DNA of 64,000 nt from an uncultured Mycoplasmatota bacterium (lineage in GTDB: Bacteria; Bacillota_I; Bacilli_A; RF39; UBA660): NCBI GenBank assembly GCA_946402735.1, contig CAMIXH010000001.1, positions 1 through 64,000 on the forward strand, read 5' to 3'. Numbering within the stretch: position 1 is the stretch's first letter; every line of letters starts with the position of its first letter. Positions 52,904-63,022 of the stretch are shown in pieces. The position numbers and the translations under genes were made by a program. The notes under the pieces were generated by a model. That model was not told where the DNA came from, did not search any database, and was given only the letters and a program-made list of their open reading frames with translations.

Positions 52904-54886
52904 ATGAATTTAAGTATAATTTTTTTATTAGTTATATTATCTTTGTTTTTGTTCGGTTTTATATATATAGAACCAATTTTAATGAAACACAAAGTTAAAA
53001 ATGATAATGAGTATGGCTCAGCAAGGTTTAGTACAGATAATGAGATAAAAAAGAATTTTAAAAAAGAAAAAGTAAGTAATATTAAAGAGGCAGGATTTCC
53101 TGTCTCTTTTAGTAAAGATTTGAAGACAATCTATTTTGATAGAGAAACACCTCATTATGTGTATTTAGGTTCAACTGGTTCAGGTAAATCAGTAACTGCT
53201 GTTATACCAACATGTACATTTATTTCAAGTGCAAAGAAAAAAAGGAGTGTTTTTATCACAGATCCAAAAGGTGAAATATATAATGCAACTTCAAAAATGT
53301 TTCAAGATAGAGGATATAAGATTCTCACTATTGATTTTAGACATCCAGAACTATCAAATAAGATTAATATATTAGAGCCAATTATTACTGAATATAAAGA
53401 ATATATGGAATATGAAAGACTAGCTGCTGAATCAAAAGAAGAAAAAGAAAAATTAGAATATAATAATTTATCTATGTCAGCTCTAGCTGAAACAAACAGA
53501 TTAATATCTTCACTAGCTACTATGGTAATGCAAGAAAAACATGAACAGAAAGATCCATTTTGGAATGAATCAGCTAAGAATTTGTTAGAAGGTCTTATTG
53601 GATTTTTTTTAGAAGAATTAAAATTAGGTAATATCAAAGAAGAACAAATTACAATGACTTCAATCAGAAAGTTTCAAAATAGTACAATGGAAACTGCTAA
53701 TAGTAAAAAATTTAAAGATTATATTAATAAGAGAGCATACGGAAGTAAATCTAAAGATGCTTTAGTTAGTATATTAAGTGCAAGTGATAATACTTATAAA
53801 TCTATAACAGCAGTATTTGGTCAAAAGATGAATATATTTGATGATATAAATGTAGCTAATGTTACATGTACTTCTGATTTCAAATTTAATGTTTTAGGAA
53901 GTGAACCTGTTGCATTATATGTTATTGTTCCAGATGAAGATAAGACTTATTTTACATTAGTAACAATTATAGTAGGATTACTATATAGAGATTTGGTAAA
54001 ATTAGCAAATAGTAATGATAACAAAAAATTACCATATGAGATAGATTTTATTTTAGATGAATTTGCAAACTGTCCACCTCTAGCTGATATTGAAGCAATT
54101 GTTTCTGTAGCTAGAAGTAGAGGAATGCATTTTCATTTTTTTATACAATCATTTTCTCAATTAGATAATGTTTATGGAAAAGAAGTTGCTCAAATTATAC
54201 TTGATAATTGTGGCTTAGTTTATTTAAAAACAAATACTCAAGAAACGGCTGAAGCAATATCTAAAAGGTTAGGTAAAAAAACTATTGAATCTAATAGTGT
54301 AAGACAATCGGTTTCTTTATTAAATTATAATGGTGATAGATCTACTAATTTAATTGGTAGAGATTTAATGACTCCAGAAGAAGTGAAACAACTTCATTAC
54401 AAAACAATTATATTTCCAATAATTGGATTTCCTATTTTTAGAGATACTATTTTATATAATAAGTTTTCTTGTTATAAATCTGGAGTAGTTGAAAGAACTA
54501 AGAACCCATTAAAAGATTTATCTAATACTTATTTTGTAGTTGAAAATATTAATCATAAAGTAGTTGAAAAAGGTAAATCTGATCCAAAAGAAATAAAGGA
54601 ATTTTATGAACAAATGGAATTAGATGATAAAGAAAAATTAAAACCAATTGAATTAGTTATTGAAAAAACATTTAAGAAAGATTTTGATATTAAATATAAC
54701 AAAGAAGCTAATCATAGAACACATATGACCGTTACACTTAATAGAAGATTAAAACAAGTAGAAAGATCAATATTACCTAATAAAATAAAAGCCGAACAAT
54801 ATCATATAGAAATAATTGAGAAAGAAGAAAAAACAATAATAAATATTTATAATGAAAAAAATGATTTAGAATTAAATATGAGATGA
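52904..54886 (+). CDS. VirD4/TraG type IV coupling protein
   Basis: 660 aa from ATG 52904 (AAAGGAGG). One N-terminal helix (~4-24), Walker A YLGSTGSGKSVTAVIPT (~87), ITDPKGEIYN, Walker B DFILDEFANCPP (~383) and FFIQSFSQLD. It recruits the relaxase-DNA complex to the channel. The C-terminal ~130 residues are charged and family-variable. Last recognisable transfer gene. Confidence 0.95.
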   Translation: MNLSIIFLLVILSLFLFGFIYIEPILMKHKVKNDNEYGSARFSTDNEIKKNFKKEKVSNIKEAGFPVSFSKDLKTIYFDRETPHYVYLGSTGSGKSVTAVIPTCTFISSAKKKRSVFITDPKGEIYNATSKMFQDRGYKILTIDFRHPELSNKINILEPIITEYKEYMEYERLAAESKEEKEKLEYNNLSMSALAETNRLISSLATMVMQEKHEQKDPFWNESAKNLLEGLIGFFLEELKLGNIKEEQITMTSIRKFQNSTMETANSKKFKDYINKRAYGSKSKDALVSILSASDNTYKSITAVFGQKMNIFDDINVANVTCTSDFKFNVLGSEPVALYVIVPDEDKTYFTLVTIIVGLLYRDLVKLANSNDNKKLPYEIDFILDEFANCPPLADIEAIVSVARSRGMHFHFFIQSFSQLDNVYGKEVAQIILDNCGLVYLKTNTQETAEAISKRLGKKTIESNSVRQSVSLLNYNGDRSTNLIGRDLMTPEEVKQLHYKTIIFPIIGFPIFRDTILYNKFSCYKSGVVERTKNPLKDLSNTYFVVENINHKVVEKGKSDPKEIKEFYEQMELDDKEKLKPIELVIEKTFKKDFDIKYNKEANHRTHMTVTLNRRLKQVERSILPNKIKAEQYHIEIIEKEEKTIINIYNEKNDLELNMR

Positions 54887-54917
54887 GGATAGTCGATGAG
54901 ATTATCCTCTTTTTTTA
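54885..54917 (+). terminator. Terminator closing the transfer region
   Basis: GAGGATA/TATCCTC with an 11-base loop and T8, starting in the stop codon of the coupling-protein gene. Confidence 0.8.
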
Positions 54918-54949
54918 TGTTATAATATATTATGAGAGTAGGTGTTATT

Positions 54950-56416
54950 ATGGCTAAAGGTCCACGATTAAATAATATATCTAGAAATTTTACTACGAGA
55001 GATAGTTTGGGAATAGAAGGCGTAGCTACATCGATATCTGCTGAAATATGTCCAATAGTAAATACAGTTACACCTAGACCATTTTATTGGGCTTTTATTA
55101 CTTGGTGTTATTATGACTTCTATAATAATTGTGAGCCTAAAGATAGAAGCTCTGATAATGTATATAAATATGTTAAAATGCAGAATTATTTTTTAGCATT
55201 AGCCAGTGATATTAATAACACTGATGTTTCAAATGGATTCACAGGTGCAGACACTATTCGTTCGAGAGTAGATTTAAATCAAGATTTATTTTCATATGAT
55301 GATAAGTACTTGGTTACTGTATTAAGTAATATGGGATATTATCCAGCTGGATTATATACAATGGGATTTATTACGGATGTAGATCCTGAAACAATGGATA
55401 AGTTTAAATATCCACATTTAACTCCTGAAGGTAAGAAACTAGCCGAAGCGTTCGATAATATAATTAGTACCACAAGATATTATAAAGAATATAGAAGAAA
55501 AGTTACTGATATACCAAGAGATGTATTAATAGAACTAAATAACCAAATTAATATAAATTTAGATGGTTTTGATGATGTTAAAAAAATTCTTATAGAACAT
55601 TTATTTAATAAAGAGAGTCAAAAAAAATTGATTGAGTCTCATAACTATTTAAAGTTTATTTTTAAAGAATATAAACCTGAGAATATGAATACTGCTAAAT
55701 GTAGAGAATTATTTTACGACTATTTTTCTCCATATTCAGATAATAAGTATAGATATCCTGAAGAGTTAAAAGAAATTATTGATAGTTGGGAAATTGTCGT
55801 AGGAAGACAATATTTTACTTCTGGATTAGAAATGATATGGAAATATATGTTAGAAAACTTAAATAGTCCTAAGCTATATAAAGAATGGTTTAATGATTGT
55901 TTAAATAATTCTAAAATTGATTTTGAATTAACAGATAAACTTAGTTCAATTATTTCTTCATGCAATTATTCGTTTTCCGAAAGGGAAAACATGATAGCAG
56001 ATGCTAGAAGTAGAAGTAGTAATCACGAATTAAATATTGCAAATGGTATTAAGATAATTTTATCTGTATATAATAGATTTTATAATAGAAACGATTTCTC
56101 TAAAGATTGTAAAAATTATTATAATTATGGAATGGATAACAATTCTATTTCACTAAATGAATATTTTAAACTCGTAGAAGAATATAAAGATAAACCAATA
56201 GAAGAATTTATTAAGTATATAATGTATCACTATTTATTAAATCAACATTTGAATACTGCATTTGAAAAAATGTTACAAGGTAGAGATGGATACTATATAG
56301 AAAAAATAGAAAATGAATATTCAAGAAAAGAATATTTTGATTTAGACTTTCAAGGGATTAGAATGGTTCAATTAGCTATGGTAATGCAAGATTTAAATGT
56401 ATTGGAGGTTGAGTAA
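54950..56416 (+). CDS. Unknown protein, first gene of a PLD-associated two-gene module
   Basis: 488 aa from ATG 54950 (AGGTG), with TATAAT at 54921-54926. Soluble. The start region PIVNTVTPRPFYWAFITWCYYDFYNN, with clustered aromatics, and the winged-helix-like HLTPEGKKLAEAFDNII suggest a structured helical protein, but I know no family. Its end overlaps the ribosome-binding site of the PLD gene, so the two are made together. Isolated from the transfer genes by a terminator. Confidence 0.7.
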   Translation: MAKGPRLNNISRNFTTRDSLGIEGVATSISAEICPIVNTVTPRPFYWAFITWCYYDFYNNCEPKDRSSDNVYKYVKMQNYFLALASDINNTDVSNGFTGADTIRSRVDLNQDLFSYDDKYLVTVLSNMGYYPAGLYTMGFITDVDPETMDKFKYPHLTPEGKKLAEAFDNIISTTRYYKEYRRKVTDIPRDVLIELNNQININLDGFDDVKKILIEHLFNKESQKKLIESHNYLKFIFKEYKPENMNTAKCRELFYDYFSPYSDNKYRYPEELKEIIDSWEIVVGRQYFTSGLEMIWKYMLENLNSPKLYKEWFNDCLNNSKIDFELTDKLSSIISSCNYSFSERENMIADARSRSSNHELNIANGIKIILSVYNRFYNRNDFSKDCKNYYNYGMDNNSISLNEYFKLVEEYKDKPIEEFIKYIMYHYLLNQHLNTAFEKMLQGRDGYYIEKIENEYSRKEYFDLDFQGIRMVQLAMVMQDLNVLEVE

Positions 56417-56417
56417 T

Positions 56418-58955
56418 ATGTTTGATAGAAGAATAGTGGAAGAAATATCAAATAGTAAAGGTTATTCAATTGCTCTATTAACAACATTTAATTTTGAAAT
56501 TAGCTATTTTGAAAGAGCAGTTTTAAATGCGTTATATGATAAAAATATTAAGAATATTGAATTATTTGTAGATGCAGATGAACTTGAAAAAGCAGTATCA
56601 GAAAGTATAGATAATAATTTAAATAAAAAATATATTGCTAATCCAATTAGAATTAATTCAGCATTTCATCCTAAAGTTGTTTTATTATTTGGAGAAGAAA
56701 AAGCTAAATTAATTGTGGCTAGTGCAAATATTAAAACATCTGGATATACACTTAATAATGAAGTTTATAATGTATTTGAATATAATAAAGATTATCAAGA
56801 TAATTTAAATTTAATTAATGATGCAATTAGTTTCTTTGAAAGATTAAATAGTATGTCTTATTATCAAGATGAAAAGATATTTAATAGAATTAATGATTTG
56901 ATTTATAGACACAGAAGAATAGATAATAATGATGTTAAATTAATTCAAAACTTAGATAAATCAGTTTTAGAGCAATTAAAAGAAATTATTACAGATAAAG
57001 TAGAATCAATTGATATTGCTGTTCCATACTATGACAATGAATTATTAGGATATAAAGATTTATCAGAAACATTTGATTGCAAAAATATTAACTTATATTT
57101 GCAAAACGGATTAAGTACATTCCCAGTAGATTATAATATTAATAATGGGATTGTGAATGCAGATAATATATATACATATTTGAAACTTAAAAGTAATGGT
57201 AAGAAAAACTTTTATCATGGAAAAGTGTTTAGAATTAATACAAATAATAAATCATTCATTCTATATGGTAGTTCTAACTGTACTATGAGTGCTTTATCAA
57301 AAACATATCATAATGGTGGTAATATTGAATGTAATATTCTAGAGGAAGGAATTAAGTCTGATTTTGATTATTTCTTTGATAACTTTGAGATTGAATCATT
57401 TGATGAACTAACTTGCAATATTATTGAATATGAGCCACAGGAAAAGAAAAATTTCAGTTTTAAATATGGGATAAAGAAAGATGAAGTAAAACTATATCTA
57501 TCATACAAAGATAAGAAAGATAATATTAAGATTCAAATAGGAGAAAAAGAATTATCGTATGAATATTATGAAAATGAACTAGTAATATTATTAGATAAAC
57601 TAACATCTGACGAAATTAATAATATTTTTGATTTAAAAATAACAGTTGGAGATAATCAAGAGTTTATTAGGTGTTGGTATTTTGATATTGATACTATAGA
57701 AAATTATAGAAATGCTGAGAGAACATCATCTTTTGAAGATATTAATGTTGATGAAGATATGGAAAAATATCGTGAACATATGGAATTAATTGTAAGAACA
57801 TTAGCTTTAACTAAAGATGAATATTCAGAACAAATGAAGTTACAAAAAATGCTAAATAAAAAATCTAATTTAGAGAATCAAGAAGATTTAGATGAAGATG
57901 AGATAGATGATAACTTTATTATTGATAAAGATATACCAGATGAATATATAAGAAAAAATAAAGATTTTACAAATGCATATATTAAATCTAGATTATTCTC
58001 AGATCGTTTCTTTAAAGGTTTAAAACTAAAAGGAAGTAGTAGTGGTTCTTCTTCAATTCATACAGATAATAAACCAAGTGAAAGTGAAAAAAAGAAAAGA
58101 CCAGCTACACCTGCAGAAAAAAGATTTGAAAGATTTATTAAGAGTAGAGTAAAAGGAATACTTAGAGATGAGTATATAGAACTTGTAGATTATGAACATT
58201 ATAAAAATAGTATTGGAGTTATTCTTGATGTAATTAATGAATACAAATATAAAGAACAAGTTGAAGATATATTTGAAGATAAGTATGTAATAGAAATATC
58301 ATTAGATTTAATTAATAGACTTCTAGAAAAGGAATCAATGAATCATGAACAAGATGAAAAAGATACAACGATTATTCTTACATTTATAGCAGTTATAGAA
58401 AATCATATGTTAAATAATTCTGAAGAAAATAAAGATTATAAAGTTGAGTTGCTAAATAAGGAAATTATAAAACAACTTAATCAATTATTTAATATTAGAG
58501 AGAGTTTTGAAGAATTATTAGAATATGCAGTTAATAATATAAATCAAAAAATTGGAAATATAGATTATGATACTGCTAAAAACTATATTGAATCTTTATT
58601 TGGATATAGAACTAATGAACAATTACTAGATGTTATTAAACATGAATATGGAGAAGATTCTAAAATTGAGATTAACGATAATAATGTTAAAATAGAAACA
58701 TCAACTGATAATATCACTAAATATTTAAAATTAAATGATCTCCCAATTATAGAAATAAGAAAATACTATAAAAACAATAATGCCAGATTAGATAATATAA
58801 ATATAATAATTAAAAATCTAAAAAATGATTATCCAAGTACTGCTGATCCAATAAATATTCTAGAATATATTCTTAATGAAGAAACTAGAAAATATTATCA
58901 AAAAATTACAAGAAAATCCGGAATAGAAGACAAAATAAAAGAAATCAAGATTTAA
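56418..58955 (+). CDS. Large phospholipase-D-superfamily protein, predicted nuclease
   Basis: 845 aa from ATG 56418 (TTGGAGG). Two PLD-type half-sites: FHPKVVLLFGEEKAKLIVASAN (~83-103) and FYHGKVFRI...ILYGSSN (~264-285), i.e. HxK with following (S/G)xN as in NgoFVII-like and other DNA-cutting PLDs. The Asp of the classical HKD is not obvious. Residues ~345-440 look beta-rich; ~440-845 are helical and highly charged with a Ser/Gly/Lys linker (GSSSGSSSIHTDNKPSESEKKKR). No helicase or methylase is fused. Likely the effector of a defence module with the upstream gene. Confidence 0.75.
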   Translation: MFDRRIVEEISNSKGYSIALLTTFNFEISYFERAVLNALYDKNIKNIELFVDADELEKAVSESIDNNLNKKYIANPIRINSAFHPKVVLLFGEEKAKLIVASANIKTSGYTLNNEVYNVFEYNKDYQDNLNLINDAISFFERLNSMSYYQDEKIFNRINDLIYRHRRIDNNDVKLIQNLDKSVLEQLKEIITDKVESIDIAVPYYDNELLGYKDLSETFDCKNINLYLQNGLSTFPVDYNINNGIVNADNIYTYLKLKSNGKKNFYHGKVFRINTNNKSFILYGSSNCTMSALSKTYHNGGNIECNILEEGIKSDFDYFFDNFEIESFDELTCNIIEYEPQEKKNFSFKYGIKKDEVKLYLSYKDKKDNIKIQIGEKELSYEYYENELVILLDKLTSDEINNIFDLKITVGDNQEFIRCWYFDIDTIENYRNAERTSSFEDINVDEDMEKYREHMELIVRTLALTKDEYSEQMKLQKMLNKKSNLENQEDLDEDEIDDNFIIDKDIPDEYIRKNKDFTNAYIKSRLFSDRFFKGLKLKGSSSGSSSIHTDNKPSESEKKKRPATPAEKRFERFIKSRVKGILRDEYIELVDYEHYKNSIGVILDVINEYKYKEQVEDIFEDKYVIEISLDLINRLLEKESMNHEQDEKDTTIILTFIAVIENHMLNNSEENKDYKVELLNKEIIKQLNQLFNIRESFEELLEYAVNNINQKIGNIDYDTAKNYIESLFGYRTNEQLLDVIKHEYGEDSKIEINDNNVKIETSTDNITKYLKLNDLPIIEIRKYYKNNNARLDNINIIIKNLKNDYPSTADPINILEYILNEETRKYYQKITRKSGIEDKIKEIKI

Positions 58956-58956
58956 T

Positions 58957-58988
58957 AGAAGATAAATAAAATTATCTTCTTTTTTTTG
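58957..58988 (+). terminator. Terminator of the PLD module
   Basis: AGAAGATA/TATCTTCT with an 8-base loop and T8. Confidence 0.85.
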
Positions 58989-59022
58989 TTTATAACAAAC
59001 ACGAAAGATTTTATGGTATAAT
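58989..59022 (+). promoter_or_regulatory. Operator-like word and promoter at the start of the R-M cluster
   Basis: TTTATAACAAACACGAAAG (58989-59007) is identical over 19 bases to 63363-63381 near the controller gene, and TATAAT follows at 59017-59022. The word lies in the -35/spacer region, as expected for a regulated promoter. Confidence 0.7.
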
Positions 59023-59039
59023 ATTTCAGGAGGGATACT

Positions 59040-59258
59040 ATGATTTCTAAATTAATATATTTATATCACAAGAAAAATAGATATCTTCAATCTTATATAC
59101 AAGATTTAATTGCTGACAAAACTGACTTTGAACCTCATAAAATAAAACTTGAAATATCATCAAAAGAAAATAATTCTCAAGAGTTTAACCACTTTATTTT
59201 TAGCTATAATGGATTGAGATATGATTTACTTGATGATGAATTAAAAATAATAGGATAA
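59040..59258 (+). CDS. Small hypothetical protein heading the R-M cluster
   Basis: 72 aa behind CAGGAGGG. ISKLIYLYHKKNRYLQSYIQDLIADKTDFEPHKIKLEI. Basic N-terminal half. No family recognised. Its promoter carries the same operator word as the HTH controller gene, so it is probably controlled with the R-M genes. Confidence 0.6.
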   Translation: MISKLIYLYHKKNRYLQSYIQDLIADKTDFEPHKIKLEISSKENNSQEFNHFIFSYNGLRYDLLDDELKIIG

Positions 59259-59304
59259 AGAACAATTAAATTTGTTCTTTTTTCTTTCGTAATTGTACAA
59301 AAAA

Positions 59305-59331
59305 TTGACATTTTTATGTTATAATTATAAA
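59305..59331 (+). promoter_or_regulatory. Promoter region of the methylase-nuclease operon
   Basis: TTGACA, 15 bases, TATAAA. CTTTCGT (59284-59290), the reverse complement of the core of the operator word, lies upstream. A small hairpin (AGGTA...TACCT, 59345-59370) occupies the leader before the ATG at 59402. Confidence 0.5.
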
Positions 59332-59401
59332 TGAGTGAAAATATGAGGTAGTTATAAATTATAGTTTACCTTTTAATTCATTTAATGGGGAGGAAAAATT
59401 A

Positions 59402-60199
59402 ATGGGTAGCAATATTTATAGTAGTAAAAATAAGTTGAACGATTTAACTGGTTCTGAATGGAAGTTTTCAACTAAATCAGTTATTAATAAAGCATATCCA
59501 ATAAATATGCAACATAAATTAAGATCTCAACATGGAGGACAAAAACCACCACAATTATGTGAAGATATTATAAAAATCTTTACTAAAAAAGGTATGATAG
59601 TTTTAGATCCATTCATGGGTGTCGGTGGTTCCTTATTAGGAGCTTCATTATGTGATAGAAAGGCTATAGGAATTGATATCACTGAAAAATGGATAGATAT
59701 TTATAAACAAGTATCGGAACTAGAGAAACTAGAAATTCAGCAAACATATTGTGGCGATTCATTTAAAGTTTTGAATAAAATCGAAGATGAAAGTGTTGAT
59801 TTCATTTTAACCGATGTTCCTTATTGGAATATGGATGCATTAGAAAAAACAAGAAACAAAACAGTAAAACAATCTAAACTGAACAATTTTGAAAATAACT
59901 CTGAAGGTCAATCAAAAAAAGATTGGCTAAATAATATGAAAAAGATATTAGGAAAAGCATCTAAAAAACTTAAAAAAGGCAAATATATGGCAGTTTTTAT
60001 AGGAGATATGTATAGAGATAGTGAATATCATTGTTTATCAGGAGAACTTGCATTGAAATTGTCAGAAATTGATGGATTAACAATGAAGGCAAATTTAATT
60101 TGGGAGGATAATAGCAAGTCATTACATGTCTTTGGGTATCCAGCTGCATATGTTCCATCAATGATTCATCAAAATATTTTAATATTTAGGAGGGATTAA
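59402..60199 (+). CDS. DNA methyltransferase with DVPY motif IV
   Basis: 265 aa. AdoMet-binding VLDPFMGVGGSLLGA (FxGxG, ~68-82) preceded by a motif-X-like KPPQLCEDII and followed by ILTDVPYWNM (~135), where motif IV reads DVPY instead of DPPY. Motif order X-I-IV. N6-adenine or N4-cytosine specificity cannot be told. RBS GGGGAGG; the nuclease gene begins 2 bases after its stop. Likely one of two modification enzymes protecting a non-palindromic site. Confidence 0.82.
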   Translation: MGSNIYSSKNKLNDLTGSEWKFSTKSVINKAYPINMQHKLRSQHGGQKPPQLCEDIIKIFTKKGMIVLDPFMGVGGSLLGASLCDRKAIGIDITEKWIDIYKQVSELEKLEIQQTYCGDSFKVLNKIEDESVDFILTDVPYWNMDALEKTRNKTVKQSKLNNFENNSEGQSKKDWLNNMKKILGKASKKLKKGKYMAVFIGDMYRDSEYHCLSGELALKLSEIDGLTMKANLIWEDNSKSLHVFGYPAAYVPSMIHQNILIFRRD

Positions 60200-60200
60200 T

Positions 60201-62000
60201 ATGAGATTAAAAAGCAAATACAATTTCAAAAAATTTGATTTAAATGTTAAAAATAAATTTATTGTATATGGAGATAATCTTGAAGAGTCTACTCAAATTA
60301 TTAAATGGCTTTATGATTTCAATTCCGATAGAATGAAATTTATTGGAATGGAATATGCATCTTTATCTGAATATATATACAAATATTCAATAAATAATGA
60401 AATGTATTATTTTGTAGCAAAAGCATATTATAGAAATGGAAAATTACCTTATGATGTAAGACATGTTATTAAGGAATTAGATAAACCAGATGCAGTTATA
60501 TATTCAGAAGATGATGAAAAAGTTTTAATGGGATTCGAAACTACATCTACTACTATGGCAGGTAATGCAACATGGCAGAGAACAGGAAGAATTATCAATT
60601 TCTTAGAAATGGGAATTCCTTTTGGATTTTTAGCTTATTTTAGCAAAAATGACAAGTCTGATACTAATGTAAATAAAAAGCCGAGAATTCCAGGTGCATT
60701 ATTTGTGCTATTATTTAATTTACTTTCTTTAAAATATCACACACCTGCATTAGTTGGATTCTTTGAACACCCAGATAAAGCACAAAATAGAGATGCACTA
60801 AATCCAAATGATGATTGGAGAGAAGCAATCTTCAAATATTTATTATCATTAATATTAAAAGAAAATGGAGAAGAACACTTAGAAAAATGTTATTCAAATA
60901 TGAAGAATTATTATTTTAGTTCTGACAAAATAAAATCAACATTAAGTGAATTTGGTTCAACAACACTTGATTACATGAAAGATAGTAATTTTTCAAAAAA
61001 TATTATTGATGACATGAAGAATAAGAATAATGTTCCATTTTATGATAAAAGTAAATTATTATTTGATTGGACACCAAAAAAGATTACTGAAAAAGTTCAC
61101 GAACTATTTCCCAATATTAAGTTTTATCAAATATCAAAAAATTGCAAAGCAGGAATAACATTTCAAACAGAAGAATTAATAGATATATTAAATAAAAATA
61201 AAAAGGTATATGTAGAAGATAACTTTAAAAATATACATGCACCTACTGTTGTAATACCAATAAAATTAACAAAACTTGATAATAAGACAGGAAATATTGT
61301 TCCGACAGATGATCCATACAATGGTGAAATTCCAGCTTTTGCAAATCTATATTTACAATCATTTCCTAATGCAAATGTAATGTTATTGTTGTGTGATCAT
61401 ACTAATAAAAATGAATATAATGTTGAAGGAGCTAAAGGAAGAAAAGTATATAAATCAATTGATAAATATGCTGACGTTGTTGCAGATATGGATCTTAATT
61501 TATTTAGTAGAGAATCCGAAGGCTCAAGAATTGAAAACAAGAGTAAATATGAAAATCAATTTACAACAGAAGATGATGTTACTTCTTTCTTTGGAACTGT
61601 TTTATTGAATGAAGGAATTGTTCCATCATTTATTAATCCACCTTGTGGAAGTTGGTCTGATATTCATTTATATCCTACAGATAAATACTATTATTATAAT
61701 AGAAATGATGATAGGGGAGATATTGCATTCTTTGATCCAGATGATGAAACATATTACTTTGGTGAAAGTAAAAAAGACTATAGAACATTAGCATTAACAA
61801 TGGAAGAAGAGTATAGAAAGACAATGAATTTATCGCAAATTGTTTTAAACGAATTGGATAATAAGTATCAAACAAGATTATTTGCAATTTTTAAAGGGAA
61901 TAAAGATGAAGCTAAAAAAGTATTAGATAATTCTAAGTTTGATTTTGTTGTAACAGTAGATGATACTGATGAAGTTACTCTAGAGGTCGTAGAAAGATAA
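60201..62000 (+). CDS. Putative restriction endonuclease
   Basis: 599 aa, flanked by two methylase genes with 1-2-base junctions. Two PD-(D/E)xK-like stretches are visible: PDAVIYSEDDEKVLMGFETT (~96-115, lacking the usual Lys) and RGDIAFFDPDDETYYFGESKK (~506-526, D...ExK order). The C-terminal one is the better nuclease candidate; the N-terminal one may be a degenerate second domain. No helicase motifs, so a Type II-like (perhaps IIS) enzyme is more likely than Type I/III. Specificity unknown. Confidence 0.65.
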   Translation: MRLKSKYNFKKFDLNVKNKFIVYGDNLEESTQIIKWLYDFNSDRMKFIGMEYASLSEYIYKYSINNEMYYFVAKAYYRNGKLPYDVRHVIKELDKPDAVIYSEDDEKVLMGFETTSTTMAGNATWQRTGRIINFLEMGIPFGFLAYFSKNDKSDTNVNKKPRIPGALFVLLFNLLSLKYHTPALVGFFEHPDKAQNRDALNPNDDWREAIFKYLLSLILKENGEEHLEKCYSNMKNYYFSSDKIKSTLSEFGSTTLDYMKDSNFSKNIIDDMKNKNNVPFYDKSKLLFDWTPKKITEKVHELFPNIKFYQISKNCKAGITFQTEELIDILNKNKKVYVEDNFKNIHAPTVVIPIKLTKLDNKTGNIVPTDDPYNGEIPAFANLYLQSFPNANVMLLLCDHTNKNEYNVEGAKGRKVYKSIDKYADVVADMDLNLFSRESEGSRIENKSKYENQFTTEDDVTSFFGTVLLNEGIVPSFINPPCGSWSDIHLYPTDKYYYYNRNDDRGDIAFFDPDDETYYFGESKKDYRTLALTMEEEYRKTMNLSQIVLNELDNKYQTRLFAIFKGNKDEAKKVLDNSKFDFVVTVDDTDEVTLEVVER

Positions 62001-63022
62001 TGAAATATATAGGGAATAAAACCAGAGTTATTGATTTCATAGAGCAATCATTAAAAGATGCTAATATAGACTACTCAAATAAGACAGTTATAGATTTATT
62101 TGCTGGAACAGGAAGTGTTAGTTCATTCTTTTTAGAAAACAAATCAACAGTTTATTCTTGTGATAATATGTTTTACAGTATTTGCGAGCAATATAGAACT
62201 AATTATTATACAGAAGAGCCAACTTTCGAAGAGTTAAAAGAACTTATAGATGATATATCTTTAGATGGAGTCTTAGAATATTTAAATAATGTTAAACCCA
62301 AAAAAGGTTATTTCTTTAATAATTATGCACCAGATGGAAGTGAACATAGACAATATTTTTCAAATGAGAATGCAATGAAATTAGATGCAATTCGAGAAAA
62401 AATTAGCAAATGGGAAAAATTTTTGCCTTATGAAAAAAAATGTTTCTTGCTTGGCATACTAATGTGTGCAGCTGATAGAGTTTCAAACACATCTGGAACA
62501 TACGGAGCATATTTAAAAATATGGAGATCAATGGCTCTTAAGGATTTAATACTAGAAAAGCCAAAGTTTTATAAGCATCAATTTAACTATATCGAATTGG
62601 ATGATGTATTGAATTGTGTTTCCAAACACAAAAATGTAGATATCATATATATGGATCCACCATATAACAAAAGACAATATGCAAGTAATTTTCATGTTTT
62701 AGAAAATATTGTTGTATATGATAAGCAAGAATTGAAAGGCAAAACTGGATTAAGAGAATATACTAATCAAAAATCTGATTATTGCATCAAAAATAAAGTA
62801 AAAAAATCATTTGAAGAATTGGTTAATAACATGGATGCAAATGTTCTTGTAATGAGTTATAGCACCGAAGGGTTGTTATCTGAAAAAGAAATACTAGAAG
62901 TCTTAGAAAAAAAAGGAAAGACAACGGTATATAGATATGATTATAGGCGTTTTAAAACAAATGCTTGGACAGAAGGAAATACGAGTTTACAAGAGTTGTT
63001 ATTTATATGCAAAATAAAATAG
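62000..63022 (+). CDS. D12-class N6-adenine DNA methyltransferase
   Basis: 340 aa. Motif order of the alpha (Dam/D12) class: MKYIGNKTRVIDFI (motif X), VIDLFAGTGSVSSFF (motif I, ~29-43) and IYMDPPYNKRQYASNFHVLENI (motif IV DPPY, ~217). The RQYASNFHVLENI extension is typical of the FokI-type D12 branch. Overlaps the nuclease stop by 1 base. Ends against a bidirectional terminator. Confidence 0.9.
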   Translation: MKYIGNKTRVIDFIEQSLKDANIDYSNKTVIDLFAGTGSVSSFFLENKSTVYSCDNMFYSICEQYRTNYYTEEPTFEELKELIDDISLDGVLEYLNNVKPKKGYFFNNYAPDGSEHRQYFSNENAMKLDAIREKISKWEKFLPYEKKCFLLGILMCAADRVSNTSGTYGAYLKIWRSMALKDLILEKPKFYKHQFNYIELDDVLNCVSKHKNVDIIYMDPPYNKRQYASNFHVLENIVVYDKQELKGKTGLREYTNQKSDYCIKNKVKKSFEELVNNMDANVLVMSYSTEGLLSEKEILEVLEKKGKTTVYRYDYRRFKTNAWTEGNTSLQELLFICKIK

